This document shows, one piece after another, positions 24,252 to 33,672 of a stretch of DNA of 50,216 nt. The notes beneath the pieces are model-generated. The model saw only the letters and a program-made list of their open reading frames with translations, did not search any database and was not told where the DNA came from. The position numbers and the translations under genes were made by a program. This DNA is from Candidatus Poribacteria bacterium (GTDB lineage Bacteria > Poribacteria > WGA-4E > PCPOR2b): contig JAGWBT010000102.1 in NCBI GenBank assembly GCA_021295755.1, positions 1 through 50,216 of the forward strand, read 5' to 3'. Every line of letters starts with the position of its first letter. Within the stretch, counting starts at the first letter, position 1.

Positions 24252-25493
24252 TCATGCCACATATTTTCGGACAGCAATGGATGTGTTGTGTCCGCCAAAA
24301 CCGAATGCGTTGGACAGTGCGACCTGAATATCCGCGGATCGTCCTTGATTCGGCACACAGTCTAGATCACATCCTGGATCAGGATTTTCGTAGTTGATGG
24401 TTGGTGGGATATAGTCGTTTTCCATTGCGCACAAGGTGGCAATCAACTCGACTGCTCCGGCAGCACCTAGCAGGTGACCTATCATAGATTTTGTCGCACT
24501 CATGGGAAGACGATTGGCATGGTCCCCGAAAAGCGACTTAACAGCCAGTGTTTCTGCAATATCGCCCGATGGCGTTGAGGTGCCGTGGGCATTGATATAA
24601 TCAACGTCCTCCGGTGCGATTTGGGCATCTCTGAGTGCCAATTCCATTGACTTGGCAGCACCTTCTCCGTTTTCACTTGGGTGCACCATATCATACGCAT
24701 CGGCACTCATCCCGTAGCCGACGATCTCGCCATAGATAGGCACATTGCGTTTCAAGGCGTGTGAGAGGGATTCCAAGACTATCACGCCTGCCCCTTCGCC
24801 CATCACAAACCCATCACGCTCTTTATCAAATGGACGGCTTGCCCGCTGTGGTTCGTTGTTGCGTGTAGACATCGCGCGCATGGCGCAGAAGCCAGCAAAA
24901 CTCAATGGGGTGATTGCGTCTTCCGAACCACCGGTAAACATCACGTCAGCATCGCCACGTTGGATAATTTTGAACGATTCCCCAATCGCGTTATTCGCGG
25001 TTGCACAGGCGGTGACAGATGCAAAATTGGGGCCCTTGAGCTTCAAATGAATCGAGATCTGCCCGGCAGCCATGTTAATAATCTCGTAAGGGACAAAAAA
25101 TGGGCTGACCCGTCTCGGTCCTTTTTCCATCAAGATTCGGTGATTTTCTTCTAGAATGCTGATACCACCAATTCCGGATCCGACGCCAACGCCAACGCGG
25201 TAAGGATCTAGCGAAGAAAGGTCGAGATCCGCATCCTGTTGGGCTTGGATTGCAGACACCAGTGCGTATTGGATAAACAGTGGCAAACGCGCCACAGCCT
25301 TCCGCGGCAGATAGGTCTCCGGCGCAAACCCTTTGATCTCGCCCCCAATCTGCGTACGAAAATCTTCCGGATCAAAATGTGTCACCCGATCAATACCGCT
25401 TTTGCCTACCGCAATTGATTCCCAAAACTCATCTTTAGTGTTGCCTACAGAACAGACAACTCCCATTCCAGTGATAACGACTCGATTCCCCAC
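24252..25493 (-). CDS. fabF: 3-oxoacyl-ACP synthase II (FabF)
   Basis: Elongating condensing enzyme of type II fatty-acid synthesis. It joins malonyl-ACP to acyl-ACP. The start is set at GTG 25493 ([16 protein letters not shown]), 413 residues, normal for FabF, after AAGAGG; a longer frame to 25550 adds an unlikely extension. The Cys-His-His site is present: Cys in [14 protein letters not shown] (near 163), His in [11 protein letters not shown], and His in [14 protein letters not shown]. It is last in the lysC-to-fabF transcript and lies 132 bases from acpP. Confidence 0.95.
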   Translation of the reverse strand: MGNRVVITGMGVVCSVGNTKDEFWESIAVGKSGIDRVTHFDPEDFRTQIGGEIKGFAPETYLPRKAVARLPLFIQYALVSAIQAQQDADLDLSSLDPYRVGVGVGSGIGGISILEENHRILMEKGPRRVSPFFVPYEIINMAAGQISIHLKLKGPNFASVTACATANNAIGESFKIIQRGDADVMFTGGSEDAITPLSFAGFCAMRAMSTRNNEPQRASRPFDKERDGFVMGEGAGVIVLESLSHALKRNVPIYGEIVGYGMSADAYDMVHPSENGEGAAKSMELALRDAQIAPEDVDYINAHGTSTPSGDIAETLAVKSLFGDHANRLPMSATKSMIGHLLGAAGAVELIATLCAMENDYIPPTINYENPDPGCDLDCVPNQGRSADIQVALSNAFGFGGHNTSIAVRKYVA

Positions 25494-25625
25494 GAATATA
25501 CCTCTTTGTAAGGGAATGTGTGCTGTTACATAACCAAAGGTTGATAGCACACGCTCCCCACGTAATAAGCAGAAACTGTCTGCCGAATCGGTAGCTACGG
25601 CACTCTAATTGAGCAAATACAACTA

Positions 25626-25859
25626 TTAGATATTCTCATCTAGGTAATTAAGCGCTTGTTGCACAGTGCGAATCTTTTCAGCTTCACTGTCCGGAATTTC
25701 AATATCAAATTCCTCTTCAAGTGCCATAATTAATTCCACTGTATCCAACGAGTCAGCACCTAAATCATCCATAAACGAGGCATCAGGTTTAACCTGCTCT
25801 TCGTCAATCTGTAACTGATCTGCAATCATTTTGATAATTTGATTTTGATCTATTGCCAT
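25626..25859 (-). CDS. acpP: Acyl carrier protein
   Basis: A 77-residue acidic carrier protein, the thiol carrier of fatty-acid intermediates. The phosphopantetheine serine is in the [18 protein letters not shown] signature, near residue 37. I start at ATG 25859 ([16 protein letters not shown]), following GGAGG at a somewhat long spacing. The TTG further up would sit inside that ribosome binding site. The gene lies between fabG and fabF, the usual order. Confidence 0.95.
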   Translation of the reverse strand: MAIDQNQIIKMIADQLQIDEEQVKPDASFMDDLGADSLDTVELIMALEEEFDIEIPDSEAEKIRTVQQALNYLDENI

Positions 25860-25905
25860 TGATTTATTAACCTCCAAAGTTATTGAAAATTGTACATGGA
25901 TTCAC

Positions 25906-26646
25906 TTACATAAACATACCACCATCAACTTGGATAGCTTGCCCTGTGATGTATCGGGCGGCATCTGACGCCAAAAACAGAGCAGTTTCTGCGACATCCG
26001 CTGGTGTACCGAAACTGCCCGCTGGAATCATCTCTAACATTTTCTGTTGATCTGTTTCCGATATTTTTTCTGTCATATCAGTTGTGATAAAACCGGGGGT
26101 AATTGCATTCACCGTGATACCACGGCTGCCGGCTTCTTTGGCAACGGATTTCGTCAAGCCAATGATTCCGGCTTTGGAAGCGGCGTAGTTCGCTTGTCCG
26201 GCATTTCCTGCAACTCCCACAACTGATGAGATATTAATGATTCGTCCACTTCTTTGGCGCATCATCGATCGGATAACCATCCGCATACAATACGCCGTTC
26301 CGGTGAGATTGGTTTGTAAAACCACCTCCCAGTCCTCATCCTTCATCCGCATAAACAATGTATCACGGGTAATTCCAGCATTATTTACAAGGATATCGAC
26401 ACGGTCAAATTCTTCCAGCGTTAGATCCACAAGTGCCTCTACATCGGCTTTGTTGGAAATATCAGCTTGTGTTGATTTTGCGTTTCCAGCTTCATCTGAA
26501 AGGGATTCAACGATGGTAGCAACCGATTCAGCGGAACGTGAACAGAGCATCACAGATGCACCTTCCTGACAGAATTTTCGAGCAATCGCTTCCCCGATTC
26601 CACGTGATGCACCTGTTACAATTGCTACCTTGTCCTTAAGTATCAT
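25906..26646 (-). CDS. fabG: 3-oxoacyl-ACP reductase (FabG)
   Basis: A 246-residue short-chain dehydrogenase that reduces 3-oxoacyl-ACP with NADPH. Motifs are AIVTGASRGIGEAIARKF for the cofactor, NNAGITRD, and YAASKAGIIGL with catalytic Tyr-x3-Lys. The C-terminus ITGQAIQVDGGMFM is typical. The start at ATG 26646 lies 4 bases after the fabD stop, so translation is coupled. Confidence 0.96.
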   Translation of the reverse strand: MILKDKVAIVTGASRGIGEAIARKFCQEGASVMLCSRSAESVATIVESLSDEAGNAKSTQADISNKADVEALVDLTLEEFDRVDILVNNAGITRDTLFMRMKDEDWEVVLQTNLTGTAYCMRMVIRSMMRQRSGRIINISSVVGVAGNAGQANYAASKAGIIGLTKSVAKEAGSRGITVNAITPGFITTDMTEKISETDQQKMLEMIPAGSFGTPADVAETALFLASDAARYITGQAIQVDGGMFM

Positions 26647-26650
26647 TTAA

Positions 26651-27637
26651 TCAACCTTTATTGGCTAGTTCCATCACTTTATTGAGGCTCTTAGTATCCT
26701 CAACATTCAGGCAAATCGCGTCTGGAAGGGTACGACGTACCATCCCAGAAAGGACTGTTCCAGGTCCTACCTCTACAAAGTGTGAGATACCGGCAGCCCC
26801 AATAGTCCGTGTTGACTTTTCCCACTGAACGGCCGAGGTCACCTGCGCTATCAACAAACGGCGAACTTCGTCCGCAGTTTGAACAAAGTTGCCCGTTACG
26901 TTAGCAGCCACCTGAATACTTGGATTGTTGAACTGGAAATCGTTGATTACAGTCTGAAGTTGCTCTTGTGCCGGTGCCATTAAGGAAGAATGAAACGCAC
27001 CACTCACTTCAAGTTTGAGGGCACGTCTAGCATCTGCCTCCTTTGCGCTATCCATGACGCGCTCAACAGCGGCGGTATCGCCGGAAACAATTAGTTGCCC
27101 GGGACAATTGTAATTTGCGATTTGAACCACCCCGTTCCTTGCATCTTGATCCTGGTCAGACGACGCAGCTTCGCAAAGCTCCTGTAACGTTGCTTCCTCC
27201 AAGCCTAAAATTGCAGCCATTGTGCAATCTTGTCGCTGGGAAGCCTCTGCCATGAATTGCGCCCGATATTCGACCAACTTCAGCGCATCCGCGAAGGTAA
27301 GCACGTCCGCCGCAACGAGGGCGGAATACTCTCCGAGGCTATGACCGGCAACCGCTTTCGGCGCAATCCCGTGTTCGTTCAAGACTCGCAACACCGCAAC
27401 GCTACATGTTAGAATCGCCAGTTGTGTATTTTCGGTCTGTTTCAGTGCTTCCGCGGGTCCTTCAAAGCAGAGCTGGCTTAACTTCCGATTCAGGATCGCG
27501 TCCGCCTCGTCAAAGGCCGCACGCGCTGTGGCGTATTCTTGGGAAAGTTCCAAACCCATTCCCACTTTTTGGGCACCTTGACCGGGAAAGAGAAAAGCAA
27601 GCGCGTCTTTTAGCGAGGATTCGATCATATCAGACAT
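26651..27637 (-). CDS. fabD: Malonyl-CoA:ACP transacylase (FabD)
   Basis: A 328-residue transacylase loading malonyl onto ACP. The N-terminus has FLFPGQGAQKVGMG. The nucleophile Ser lies in AGHSLGEYSALVAA. The malonyl-binding Arg lies in VEYRAQFM, and the His in SGAFHSSLM. The length is normal. It is separated from fabH by a 91-bp GGCTCATG repeat element, the only interruption of the fab genes. Confidence 0.95.
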   Translation of the reverse strand: MSDMIESSLKDALAFLFPGQGAQKVGMGLELSQEYATARAAFDEADAILNRKLSQLCFEGPAEALKQTENTQLAILTCSVAVLRVLNEHGIAPKAVAGHSLGEYSALVAADVLTFADALKLVEYRAQFMAEASQRQDCTMAAILGLEEATLQELCEAASSDQDQDARNGVVQIANYNCPGQLIVSGDTAAVERVMDSAKEADARRALKLEVSGAFHSSLMAPAQEQLQTVINDFQFNNPSIQVAANVTGNFVQTADEVRRLLIAQVTSAVQWEKSTRTIGAAGISHFVEVGPGTVLSGMVRRTLPDAICLNVEDTKSLNKVMELANKG

Positions 27638-27669
27638 AAACCCTAAATTTCTGGTTTGTTTAGATTTTC

Positions 27670-27760
27670 GCTCATGTTAAGAAATCGTACAACAGAAACC
27701 GAGTTTTCAAGAAAAAACTCGGTTTCTCCTACTGCTTCGCACTTTCTTTTTATATGAGCC
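27670..27760. repeat. GGCTCATG hairpin element, copy 2, between fabH and fabD
   Basis: The ends GCTCATGTTAAGAAATCGTA and ATATGAGC match copy 1. The centre is AGAAACCGAGTTTT-TCAAGA-AAAACTCGGTTTCT. The 37 bases from AACAGAAACC to CGGTTTCT (about 27691-27727) are identical to those at 45166-45202. The right end starts immediately after the fabH stop, and the element's last base overlaps the TAG. It may be a terminator or an mRNA-stabilising hairpin between the two genes. Confidence 0.8.
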
Positions 27761-28749
27761 TAGATCTTAATCAGAGTGCTTCCCCATGTCAGGCCGGCAC
27801 CAAATGTAACTAGTAATACTAAGTCATCCGGTTTAACCCGTCCGGACCGGAGGGCTTCGTCAAGCGCAACGATTGTAGTGGCGGCAGAGGTGTTTCCGTA
27901 CTTGTCAACATTGATATACACTTTTTCTGGGTCAATCCCAATCCGCTCTCCCACGGCTTCGATGATGCGGATATTCGCCTGATGCGGGATAAGTAGATCT
28001 ATATCATCAACAGTCAGTCCTGCCATGTCCAACGCCCGTTGAGCGGCTTCTGGCATAATACGGGTACCCAGCTTGAACACCTCTCGTCCACGCATCTTGA
28101 TCGAATGCATTCTGTCATCAATGGTCTCATGGCTTGCCGGAAGGCGTGTACCGCCTGCGGGCATCCCTAACAGATCTGTATCGGCATAATCGCCATCAGA
28201 TCCGATATAAGATGCCAGAATTCCTTTTTCCTCATCTGTTCCCTGCACGATTGCAGCACCTGCCGCATCTCCGAACAAAACACAGGTATTCCGGTCTTCC
28301 CAATCGAGAATTTTATTAAAAACCTCTCCACCGACAACTAGAATCGTTTGATAACGTCCGGACCGAATCATACCGTCAGCAAGGTCAAGTCCATAGATAA
28401 ACCCTGCACAAGCTGCCGAGAGATCAAAGGCACAAGCGTTTTTAGCACCGATGCCTTGCTGCACATAACATGCAGTTGAAGGAAAAAATGTATCAGGGGT
28501 CGCAGTACCAACAATGACCATCTCAACGTCAAGCGGATCAATATCGGCGGCTTTAATAGCTTGGCGACTAGCTCGAACACATAAATCCGAGGTTGCCATA
28601 TCAGGTTCCGCAATGCGTCGCTCTACAATGCCAGTTCGCTGTCGAATCCATTCATCGCTAGTATCGACCAGTTTTTCTAGGTCAAGGTTTGTTAAAACTC
28701 CCTCCGGCAGGTATGAACCCGTCCCGGTAATTGCTGTATGTCGAGCCAT
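27760..28749 (-). CDS. fabH: 3-oxoacyl-ACP synthase III (FabH)
   Basis: A 329-residue initiating condensing enzyme, which joins acetyl-CoA (or branched starters) to malonyl-ACP. Catalytic Cys is in LSAACAGFIYGL (about residue 113), His in LLIPHQANIRI (about 253), and Asn in KYGNTSAATT (about 283). The N-terminus ITGTGSYLPEGVLTN is typical. It follows rpmF by 68 bases. Its stop codon touches the repeat element at 27670-27760. Confidence 0.96.
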   Translation of the reverse strand: MARHTAITGTGSYLPEGVLTNLDLEKLVDTSDEWIRQRTGIVERRIAEPDMATSDLCVRASRQAIKAADIDPLDVEMVIVGTATPDTFFPSTACYVQQGIGAKNACAFDLSAACAGFIYGLDLADGMIRSGRYQTILVVGGEVFNKILDWEDRNTCVLFGDAAGAAIVQGTDEEKGILASYIGSDGDYADTDLLGMPAGGTRLPASHETIDDRMHSIKMRGREVFKLGTRIMPEAAQRALDMAGLTVDDIDLLIPHQANIRIIEAVGERIGIDPEKVYINVDKYGNTSAATTIVALDEALRSGRVKPDDLVLLVTFGAGLTWGSTLIKI

Positions 28750-28817
28750 TATGATAGCGTCCTTTTTGGTTTCAGCCGTTATTTAATCCCACAGTTGAAG
28801 CTGATTATAGTATAGGC

Positions 28818-29003
28818 TTAAGCTTCTTCAGCCGTTTTCACCACAACCCGCCCGTTATAGTATCCACAGCTCGGACAAACACGATGAGATAGGATTGTTT
28901 CTGAACAGTGGGGACATGTTGAAACAAATTTTTCCCCAAGTGCATGGTGGCTTCTTCGCATTCGTTTTTTTGATTTTGAGGTTCGACGTTTTGGATGTGC
29001 CAT
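28818..29003 (-). CDS. rpmF: Ribosomal protein L32
   Basis: A 61-residue 50S subunit protein. The N-terminus MAHPKRRTSKSKKRMRRSHH is diagnostic. The zinc ribbon has CPHC and CPSCGYYNGR. It lies between yceD and fabH, the common yceD-rpmF-plsX-fabH order minus plsX. An AAGGAGATAACC binding site precedes ATG 29003. Confidence 0.96.
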   Translation of the reverse strand: MAHPKRRTSKSKKRMRRSHHALGEKFVSTCPHCSETILSHRVCPSCGYYNGRVVVKTAEEA

Positions 29004-29238
29004 AGGTTATCTCCTTATTATCGCATGAATTTTGTATTTTGACGCAAGTTGCTGCTTGTTGTTTCGATGCCTTTCTGAATCGTGATGCGTAATGCGTAAG
29101 AAGTTCATTATGGATGCCTTGGTGCAAATAACAAACTAATGAACTCTTAGGGGGTTACAGCATACTTTGCCCCGATGAATCGGGATTCAAAGCAGATGCT
29201 TACTACTAGCAATTTGCGTTATTTTAGCATCAGACAAA
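29004..29238. other. Spacer between rpmF and yceD with interspersed repeat
   Basis: No gene is apparent. The piece from about 29045 to 29150 (AGTTGCTGCTTGTTGTTTCG, then CTGAATCGTGATGCGTAATG, then GAAGTTCATTATGG) matches the region 37555-37665 in order and spacing. This is an insertion-type repeat inside the yceD-rpmF transcript. Confidence 0.65.
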
Positions 29239-29784
29239 TCAGTTTTCAAGCGCACGGTCAGACTGATCTAGCAAATCCGCCAAAGCAGCAAATGGCGAGG
29301 AACTCTCTTCAGAGATCTGACAACCACAGTCAACAACATTTCGATTTTCTCCACATTGCGGGCAGAGTCCCTTACATTCCTCCGAGCAGAGAGGCCAGTT
29401 CGGAATTTCGAGCATGAGGCTTTGCCGGACCTCCTCCGATAAATCGATTGTATCTCCCAAATAATACCGCTCGCCGGTATCCGCATGCCATGGCTCAGAA
29501 GGCGTAGCCACATCGGTTGGATAAAATTGGGCTTCGATATCCCCCGAAACAGTCGTTGCAAACGGCTCAACACAGCAACGACACTCGACCTCAACCGATG
29601 CTGAAAAACTCCCTTTCACATAAACATCTTCCACGCGGCGTGAGAGTTCGAGATGTCCGTGAATATCTGCAACAAAATGTGCTTCTTCTAGCGCTAAATC
29701 AATTTCCGCCGAAGGCACCCAAACTTCACGGCGTGTGATTTGGCTGTCAGAAATTTCTCTAACAATGAATTCGAGCGTTTTCAC
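29239..29784 (-). CDS. yceD: DUF177/YceD family protein
   Basis: A 181-residue protein of the YceD (DUF177) family, usually co-transcribed with rpmF and linked to 23S rRNA or ribosome accumulation. Clustered cysteines CRCCVEPF (about residue 68) and the C-terminal CSEECKGLCPQCGENRN with CGC are typical of the family. It starts at GTG 29784, overlapping the TGA stop of the C-terminal lysC frame by GTGA, which indicates translational coupling. Confidence 0.85.
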   Translation of the reverse strand: MKTLEFIVREISDSQITRREVWVPSAEIDLALEEAHFVADIHGHLELSRRVEDVYVKGSFSASVEVECRCCVEPFATTVSGDIEAQFYPTDVATPSEPWHADTGERYYLGDTIDLSEEVRQSLMLEIPNWPLCSEECKGLCPQCGENRNVVDCGCQISEESSSPFAALADLLDQSDRALEN

Positions 29785-30104
29785 AAAGAAGTGCCCCCGA
29801 GTTCAAATCGATCGTGAATTGTACGCACAGCACGTTCCGTTTCACTCTCATCAATCACACAAGAAATTGTGATTTCTGAAGAACTAATCATCTGAATATT
29901 GATATTTGCATCAGCGAGAGCTTGGAACATTCGGGCAGCGATACCCACATGACTCTTCATCCCAATTCCGACTAACGACACCTGCGCAATGTTTTTGTCT
30001 GGGCTAACGCTGGCGAAACCCACTTCGCTTTTGAGTCCTTCGATGATTTTAATTGTTGCTTGCAGGTCCTTCTCAGTAACTGTAAACGCTATGTCGGCTG
30101 TATA
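29781..30104 (-). pseudogene. lysC: C-terminal ACT domain of aspartate kinase, out of frame with the upstream part
   Basis: In this frame the protein reads [20 protein letters not shown], then SEVGFASVSPDKNIAQVSLV, through NIQMISSSEITISCVIDESE to the TGA at 29781. It is the second ACT domain of aspartate kinase. It is one base out of frame with the catalytic part, whose TAG lies at 30089. A GTG at 30023 is the first possible start, but it would remove the first strand of the domain. The loop between the two ACT domains also lacks about six codons compared with ordinary kinases. Confidence 0.7.
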
Positions 30105-30982
30105 ACCATATCAATACTGATGTGGGCATCAGCAACTGCCTGAAAAATACGCGCCGCGATCCCCGGTATGTCCGGCACACCGAGCAGCGATACCTTTGCT
30201 TGGTCTTTATCAGAGGTCACCGCACTGACAACAACTTCTTCTATCATCTCGTCTTCCTTTACCACCATTGTGCCTTCGGCTTCGCTGAAGCTAGAGCGGA
30301 CGCAAAGATGAACACTAAATTTCTTCGCAAGCTCTACACATCGAGAGTGCAAGACCCTTGCACCAAGTCTCGCCATCTCAAGCATTTCATCATGAGTAAT
30401 CTGGTCGTGCTTACGGGCATTTGGAACGACACGTGGGTCTGCTGTGTAAACGCCTTCTACATCCGTATAAATATCACAACGATCAGCCTCTAACGTTGCG
30501 GCAATGGCAACAGCAGTGGTATCGGAGGCACCTCGTCCGAGGGTCGTAATCTCGTTATCAATGGTTACCCCCTGAAAACCCGCTAGTATAACAATCCTTC
30601 CACGCTCAAGTTCCGATAGGATGCGCCCTTTGTTGATGCTCTGAATTCGGGCATTGCTATAGAAGCCGCTGGTGATGATGCCGACCTGCGTCCCTGTGAG
30701 GGAGATTGCTTCGTATCCAAGTTCTGAAACCGCCATCGCCAACAAGGCAATTGAAACCTGTTCACCGGTGGACAGCAGCATGTCAAGTTCCCGTTCAGGG
30801 GGATCTACAGAGATCTCGTGGGCAAGTCGAATCAGATTATCAGTCGTATCTCCCATCGCAGACACGGCGACAACAACAGCGTGTCCACCCTCATGTGTCA
30901 GTGCGATTCGCTTGGCAACATTTTTGATCTTTGTAGCATCCGCGACTGAGCTCCCACCAAATTTTTGGACAATGATTCCCAC
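30089..30982 (-). CDS. lysC: Aspartate kinase, catalytic domain plus first ACT domain (frameshifted before second ACT)
   Basis: It phosphorylates aspartate, the first step to lysine, threonine and methionine. Residues 1-240 are the amino-acid-kinase domain: [30 protein letters not shown], and [19 protein letters not shown]. An ACT domain follows ([20 protein letters not shown]). The frame then ends after IDMVIQPT at a TAG (30089-30091), while the next ACT domain continues one base over. The total span 29781-30982 is 1202 bases. Either the gene is broken, or a sequence error is present. A third possibility is that it yields a shortened alpha subunit plus a separate ACT polypeptide, as some kinases make two subunits. 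Loss of lysC would be a severe defect unless another kinase exists. Confidence 0.85.
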   Translation of the reverse strand: MGIIVQKFGGSSVADATKIKNVAKRIALTHEGGHAVVVAVSAMGDTTDNLIRLAHEISVDPPERELDMLLSTGEQVSIALLAMAVSELGYEAISLTGTQVGIITSGFYSNARIQSINKGRILSELERGRIVILAGFQGVTIDNEITTLGRGASDTTAVAIAATLEADRCDIYTDVEGVYTADPRVVPNARKHDQITHDEMLEMARLGARVLHSRCVELAKKFSVHLCVRSSFSEAEGTMVVKEDEMIEEVVVSAVTSDKDQAKVSLLGVPDIPGIAARIFQAVADAHISIDMVIQPT

Positions 30983-30998
30983 ACTTATTAACCTCTTG

Positions 30999-31032
30999 GC
31001 TTATGTTAAGAAATCGTGCAACAGAAACCGAG
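30999..31032 (+). repeat. Half copy of the GGCTCATG element
   Basis: GGCTTATGTTAAGAAATCGT followed by GCAACAGAAACCGAG is the left half of the element seen at 24097 and 27670. It then merges directly into ACGTGATGCGTGAAACGTGA, a copy of another family. The remaining bases to the WD40 gene end at 31276 hold no gene; they contain CATCCCGATCTATCGAGG, a loose palindrome. Confidence 0.7.
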
Positions 31033-31275
31033 ACGTGATGCGTGAAACGTGATATTGGAAGAATGGAAGAGAATCTAACGCAAGTGCTTGCATCCCGATC
31101 TATCGAGGGACGCCATGACGCAGAGAAAAAAAGCGGAAAACGCGCAGAAGCCTTTGTCCTGTTTTCCCGTTTTCATCTTCTTTGGGTCCCCGCGCCTTTG
31201 CGTTTGATTTAACCCATCCTTGCACACCATGACTTACTGCTATTGTCCACCATCTGCAAGCCAAGCCGAGCCGGG

Positions 31276-33546
31276 CTACTTGGCGATTACCATCCGTCTC
31301 GTGGCAGTATAATCCCCGGCGGACAGGTGATAGAAATACACACCGCTTGCCACCGGCTCACCCAACTCGTTTCTCCCATCCCAATAGACCGCCTTTGACC
31401 GACTCTCGTAGACCGCCGCAATCCGATGCCCAACGTCGAGCCTACGGACCACTCGACCTCCTCCGTCATAGATGGTCAACGTGACGAAGGCATCCTCCGC
31501 CAACCGGTACGGTATCCATGTCTCTGGGTTGAACGGATTCGGATAGTTTCGCAACAACGCCGTCTCTACCGGTATCTCGTAGGCAACTAATGCAGGCAAC
31601 TGAATCCAGCTCCGCTTCACATCTTCAGCCATTACGGTATACCATAATGGCTGAACCCCGACAAACGGCTCTGAGGATTGCACAGAGATTTCGAGGATAT
31701 CCCCAATCATAGCCGCCTGTCCCGTCTCTATGTCAACAACGGTGAGTTGATAGCCAACCCCTTCATTTCCGGTCATACCGGTAACCGCTCTGCCAGTCGT
31801 AGACTCTCGGTCTTTGATCGGAGTTGAAAGGTTCTTGACGGTCACCTGGAAACCCGACCCCGACTGTAGGTGGTGGGACAAGATGCCCCACCTACGGCTG
31901 GGGTCGGGTGAAACGATTGACCCTCTCACCGCCAAAACAGGAGTCGTATCCCCCACTTCAACACCCGTGCTTGCCATCGGCGGAGCGGCATCCGTTCCTG
32001 AGACGTTAGTCCATCCCTCACCGGAGATAGCCATTGTCGCAGCCTCCCGAGCGATTAGGATAAAGGATTGTCCCCCCGTGATGGGGATATCGCCGGGATC
32101 GCCTGCCCGCCCGACTGTCTTGAACGCCCCGTTATCTGAAACGATAATCACAGGGACGTTGTCCCGAATCCCATCGAGTGCGAACAGGTCACTCACCCGG
32201 GCTATCCTTGAATCTTTCAATGGCACACCCACTAGGTTGGTGCCCCGGTTCAAGGTAATGGTGCTATTTCCGTTTGTACCCAGCGCGTTGCCACTTAGAC
32301 GAAGGGTCACGGCTTGGGTCATAATGGCAACGATACCGATCTCATCGGTCAACACTTTGTCCCTGGACGTGCCTTTGTCCGCGGTGTCGAAATAGGCGAG
32401 CCAACCCCCAGTTTTTTGGTCATGAGCGATAAGGAGGTTGACGGTATCTGCGCCCCCGAGGGCGTCGTAGAGGGTAGCAATAGATGTGAAAGTCTGTGCC
32501 CCGCCGTCAACGGCAGTCACCTTCAGGGGGATGTGAATCAAGCTGATGCCTGCTGGTATCGACCAGAGATATTCTTCTGCAAGGGTGGACGGTGTGAGCT
32601 CCCACAGGAGGACCGTGCCGTCGCGACTCCCACTAGCAAGGGTCCTCCCATCGGGACTAAACGATACGCTCCTGACCCAATCCGTATGCCCGGTGAAGGT
32701 GCGTATGTGCATCCCTGTGTTGACATCCCACAGCCGCACCGTTGCGTCGTCACTCCCACTGGCAAGGGTGCTTCCATCCGGACTGAACGATACGCTCCTG
32801 ACCCAATCCATATGCCCGGTGAGGGTGCGTATGTGCATCCCTGTGTTGACATCCCACAGCCGCGCTGTATCGTCCAAACTCCCACTGGCGAGTGTGTTTC
32901 CATCCGGACTGAACGATACGGTACTGACCACAAACGTATGCCCGGTGAGGGTGCGTATGTGCATCCCTGTGTTGACATCCCACAGTCGCACCGTATTGTC
33001 GTCACTCCCACTGGCAAGGGTGCTTCCATCCGGACTGAACGCCACGCTATAGACCCAATCCGTATGCCCGGTGAAGGTGCGGGTATGCGCGCCCGTGTTG
33101 ACATCCCACAGTCGCACCGTATTGTCGTCACTCCCACTGGCGAGTGTGTTTCCATCGGGACTGAACGATACGCTCCTGACCCAATCCGTATGCCCGGTGA
33201 GGGTGCGTATGTGCATCCCTGTGTTGACATCCCACAGCCGCACTGTATTGTCCAAACTCCCACTGGCGAGTGTGTTTTCATCGGGACTGAACGATACGCT
33301 CCTGACCCAATCCGTGGTCAACAGGGCGACCTCCTGACCGGTGGCGGTATCGTAGAGCCAAATACCGATATTACTCACCACCGCGAGCCGCGTACCATCG
33401 GGAGAATACGCGATATTACCAGATATCCTCCCTTTACCGAGACGTGCTGTAGCACCTTCAGGCAAACCCCATCGCGTGTAATCTTGGGCGAGGGTGTTGA
33501 GTGAAAATAGGGCTAACAGAATTAGTACAACTACAGTTGTTTTCAT
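31276..33546 (-). CDS. Secreted WD40 beta-propeller protein with C-terminal sorting-type domain
   Basis: A 756-residue exported protein. Signal peptide MKTTVVVLILLALFSLNTLA. Residues about 45-335 form seven WD40 blades of 42 residues (DWVRSVSFSPDGNTLASGS...DNTVRLWDVNTG..IRTLTGHT), the first degenerate. They should close a single propeller that binds proteins or ligands. A middle region (335-660) has Ig-like strands and GTNGNSTITLNRGTNLVGVP. The C-terminal domain (about 665-756) reads NYPNPFNPETWIPYRL, then WDGRNELGEPVASGVYFYHL and AGDYTATRRMVIAK. This has FlgD-Ig/sorting-domain character, suggesting type IX-like export or surface anchoring. It sits between thrC and lysC with a likely promoter of its own. 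Confidence 0.9.
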   Translation of the reverse strand: MKTTVVVLILLALFSLNTLAQDYTRWGLPEGATARLGKGRISGNIAYSPDGTRLAVVSNIGIWLYDTATGQEVALLTTDWVRSVSFSPDENTLASGSLDNTVRLWDVNTGMHIRTLTGHTDWVRSVSFSPDGNTLASGSDDNTVRLWDVNTGAHTRTFTGHTDWVYSVAFSPDGSTLASGSDDNTVRLWDVNTGMHIRTLTGHTFVVSTVSFSPDGNTLASGSLDDTARLWDVNTGMHIRTLTGHMDWVRSVSFSPDGSTLASGSDDATVRLWDVNTGMHIRTFTGHTDWVRSVSFSPDGRTLASGSRDGTVLLWELTPSTLAEEYLWSIPAGISLIHIPLKVTAVDGGAQTFTSIATLYDALGGADTVNLLIAHDQKTGGWLAYFDTADKGTSRDKVLTDEIGIVAIMTQAVTLRLSGNALGTNGNSTITLNRGTNLVGVPLKDSRIARVSDLFALDGIRDNVPVIIVSDNGAFKTVGRAGDPGDIPITGGQSFILIAREAATMAISGEGWTNVSGTDAAPPMASTGVEVGDTTPVLAVRGSIVSPDPSRRWGILSHHLQSGSGFQVTVKNLSTPIKDRESTTGRAVTGMTGNEGVGYQLTVVDIETGQAAMIGDILEISVQSSEPFVGVQPLWYTVMAEDVKRSWIQLPALVAYEIPVETALLRNYPNPFNPETWIPYRLAEDAFVTLTIYDGGGRVVRRLDVGHRIAAVYESRSKAVYWDGRNELGEPVASGVYFYHLSAGDYTATRRMVIAK
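32600..33330 (-). repeat. Tandem 126-bp repeats encoding WD40 blades
   Basis: Near-identical units of about 126 bp, six clear copies inside the WD40 gene, each containing CCCACTGGCGAGTGTGTTTC-like and TGTTGACATCCCACAG words. High DNA identity, not just protein similarity, indicates recent duplication or gene conversion. Open frames on the opposite strand are by-products of the repeat. Confidence 0.85.
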
Positions 33547-33575
33547 GTAAACGGCCCCTTTCTCGGAAGGGGGTT

Positions 33576-33604
33576 ATCATCCTAATATGTCAAGTTTGTG
33601 TCAA
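33576..33604 (-). promoter_or_regulatory. Possible promoter of the WD40 gene
   Basis: On the minus strand, TTGACA (33604-33599), a 17-base spacer, then GATGAT (33581-33576). The -10 box matches four of six bases. It lies about 30 bases upstream of the start codon, followed by a CCCCTTT/AAGGGGG hairpin in the leader. Confidence 0.45.
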
Positions 33605-33672
33605 AAAATGCGCGCGGACGGATATAAAAATCTGCCCCGATCTATATCGCTCGCATATGTGTTTCATGTTGC

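Noticed and set aside
32600-33330. CRISPR-like or minisatellite array
   Set aside because: Units are 126 bp and coding, with no unique spacers and no cas genes nearby.
32314-33504. Long open frame on the plus strand across the WD40 gene
   Set aside because: It is the complement of 126-bp repeats. It has repeated PTGKGASIRTERY-like units with no protein family, while the minus strand gives a clear WD40 protein with signal peptide and ribosome binding site.
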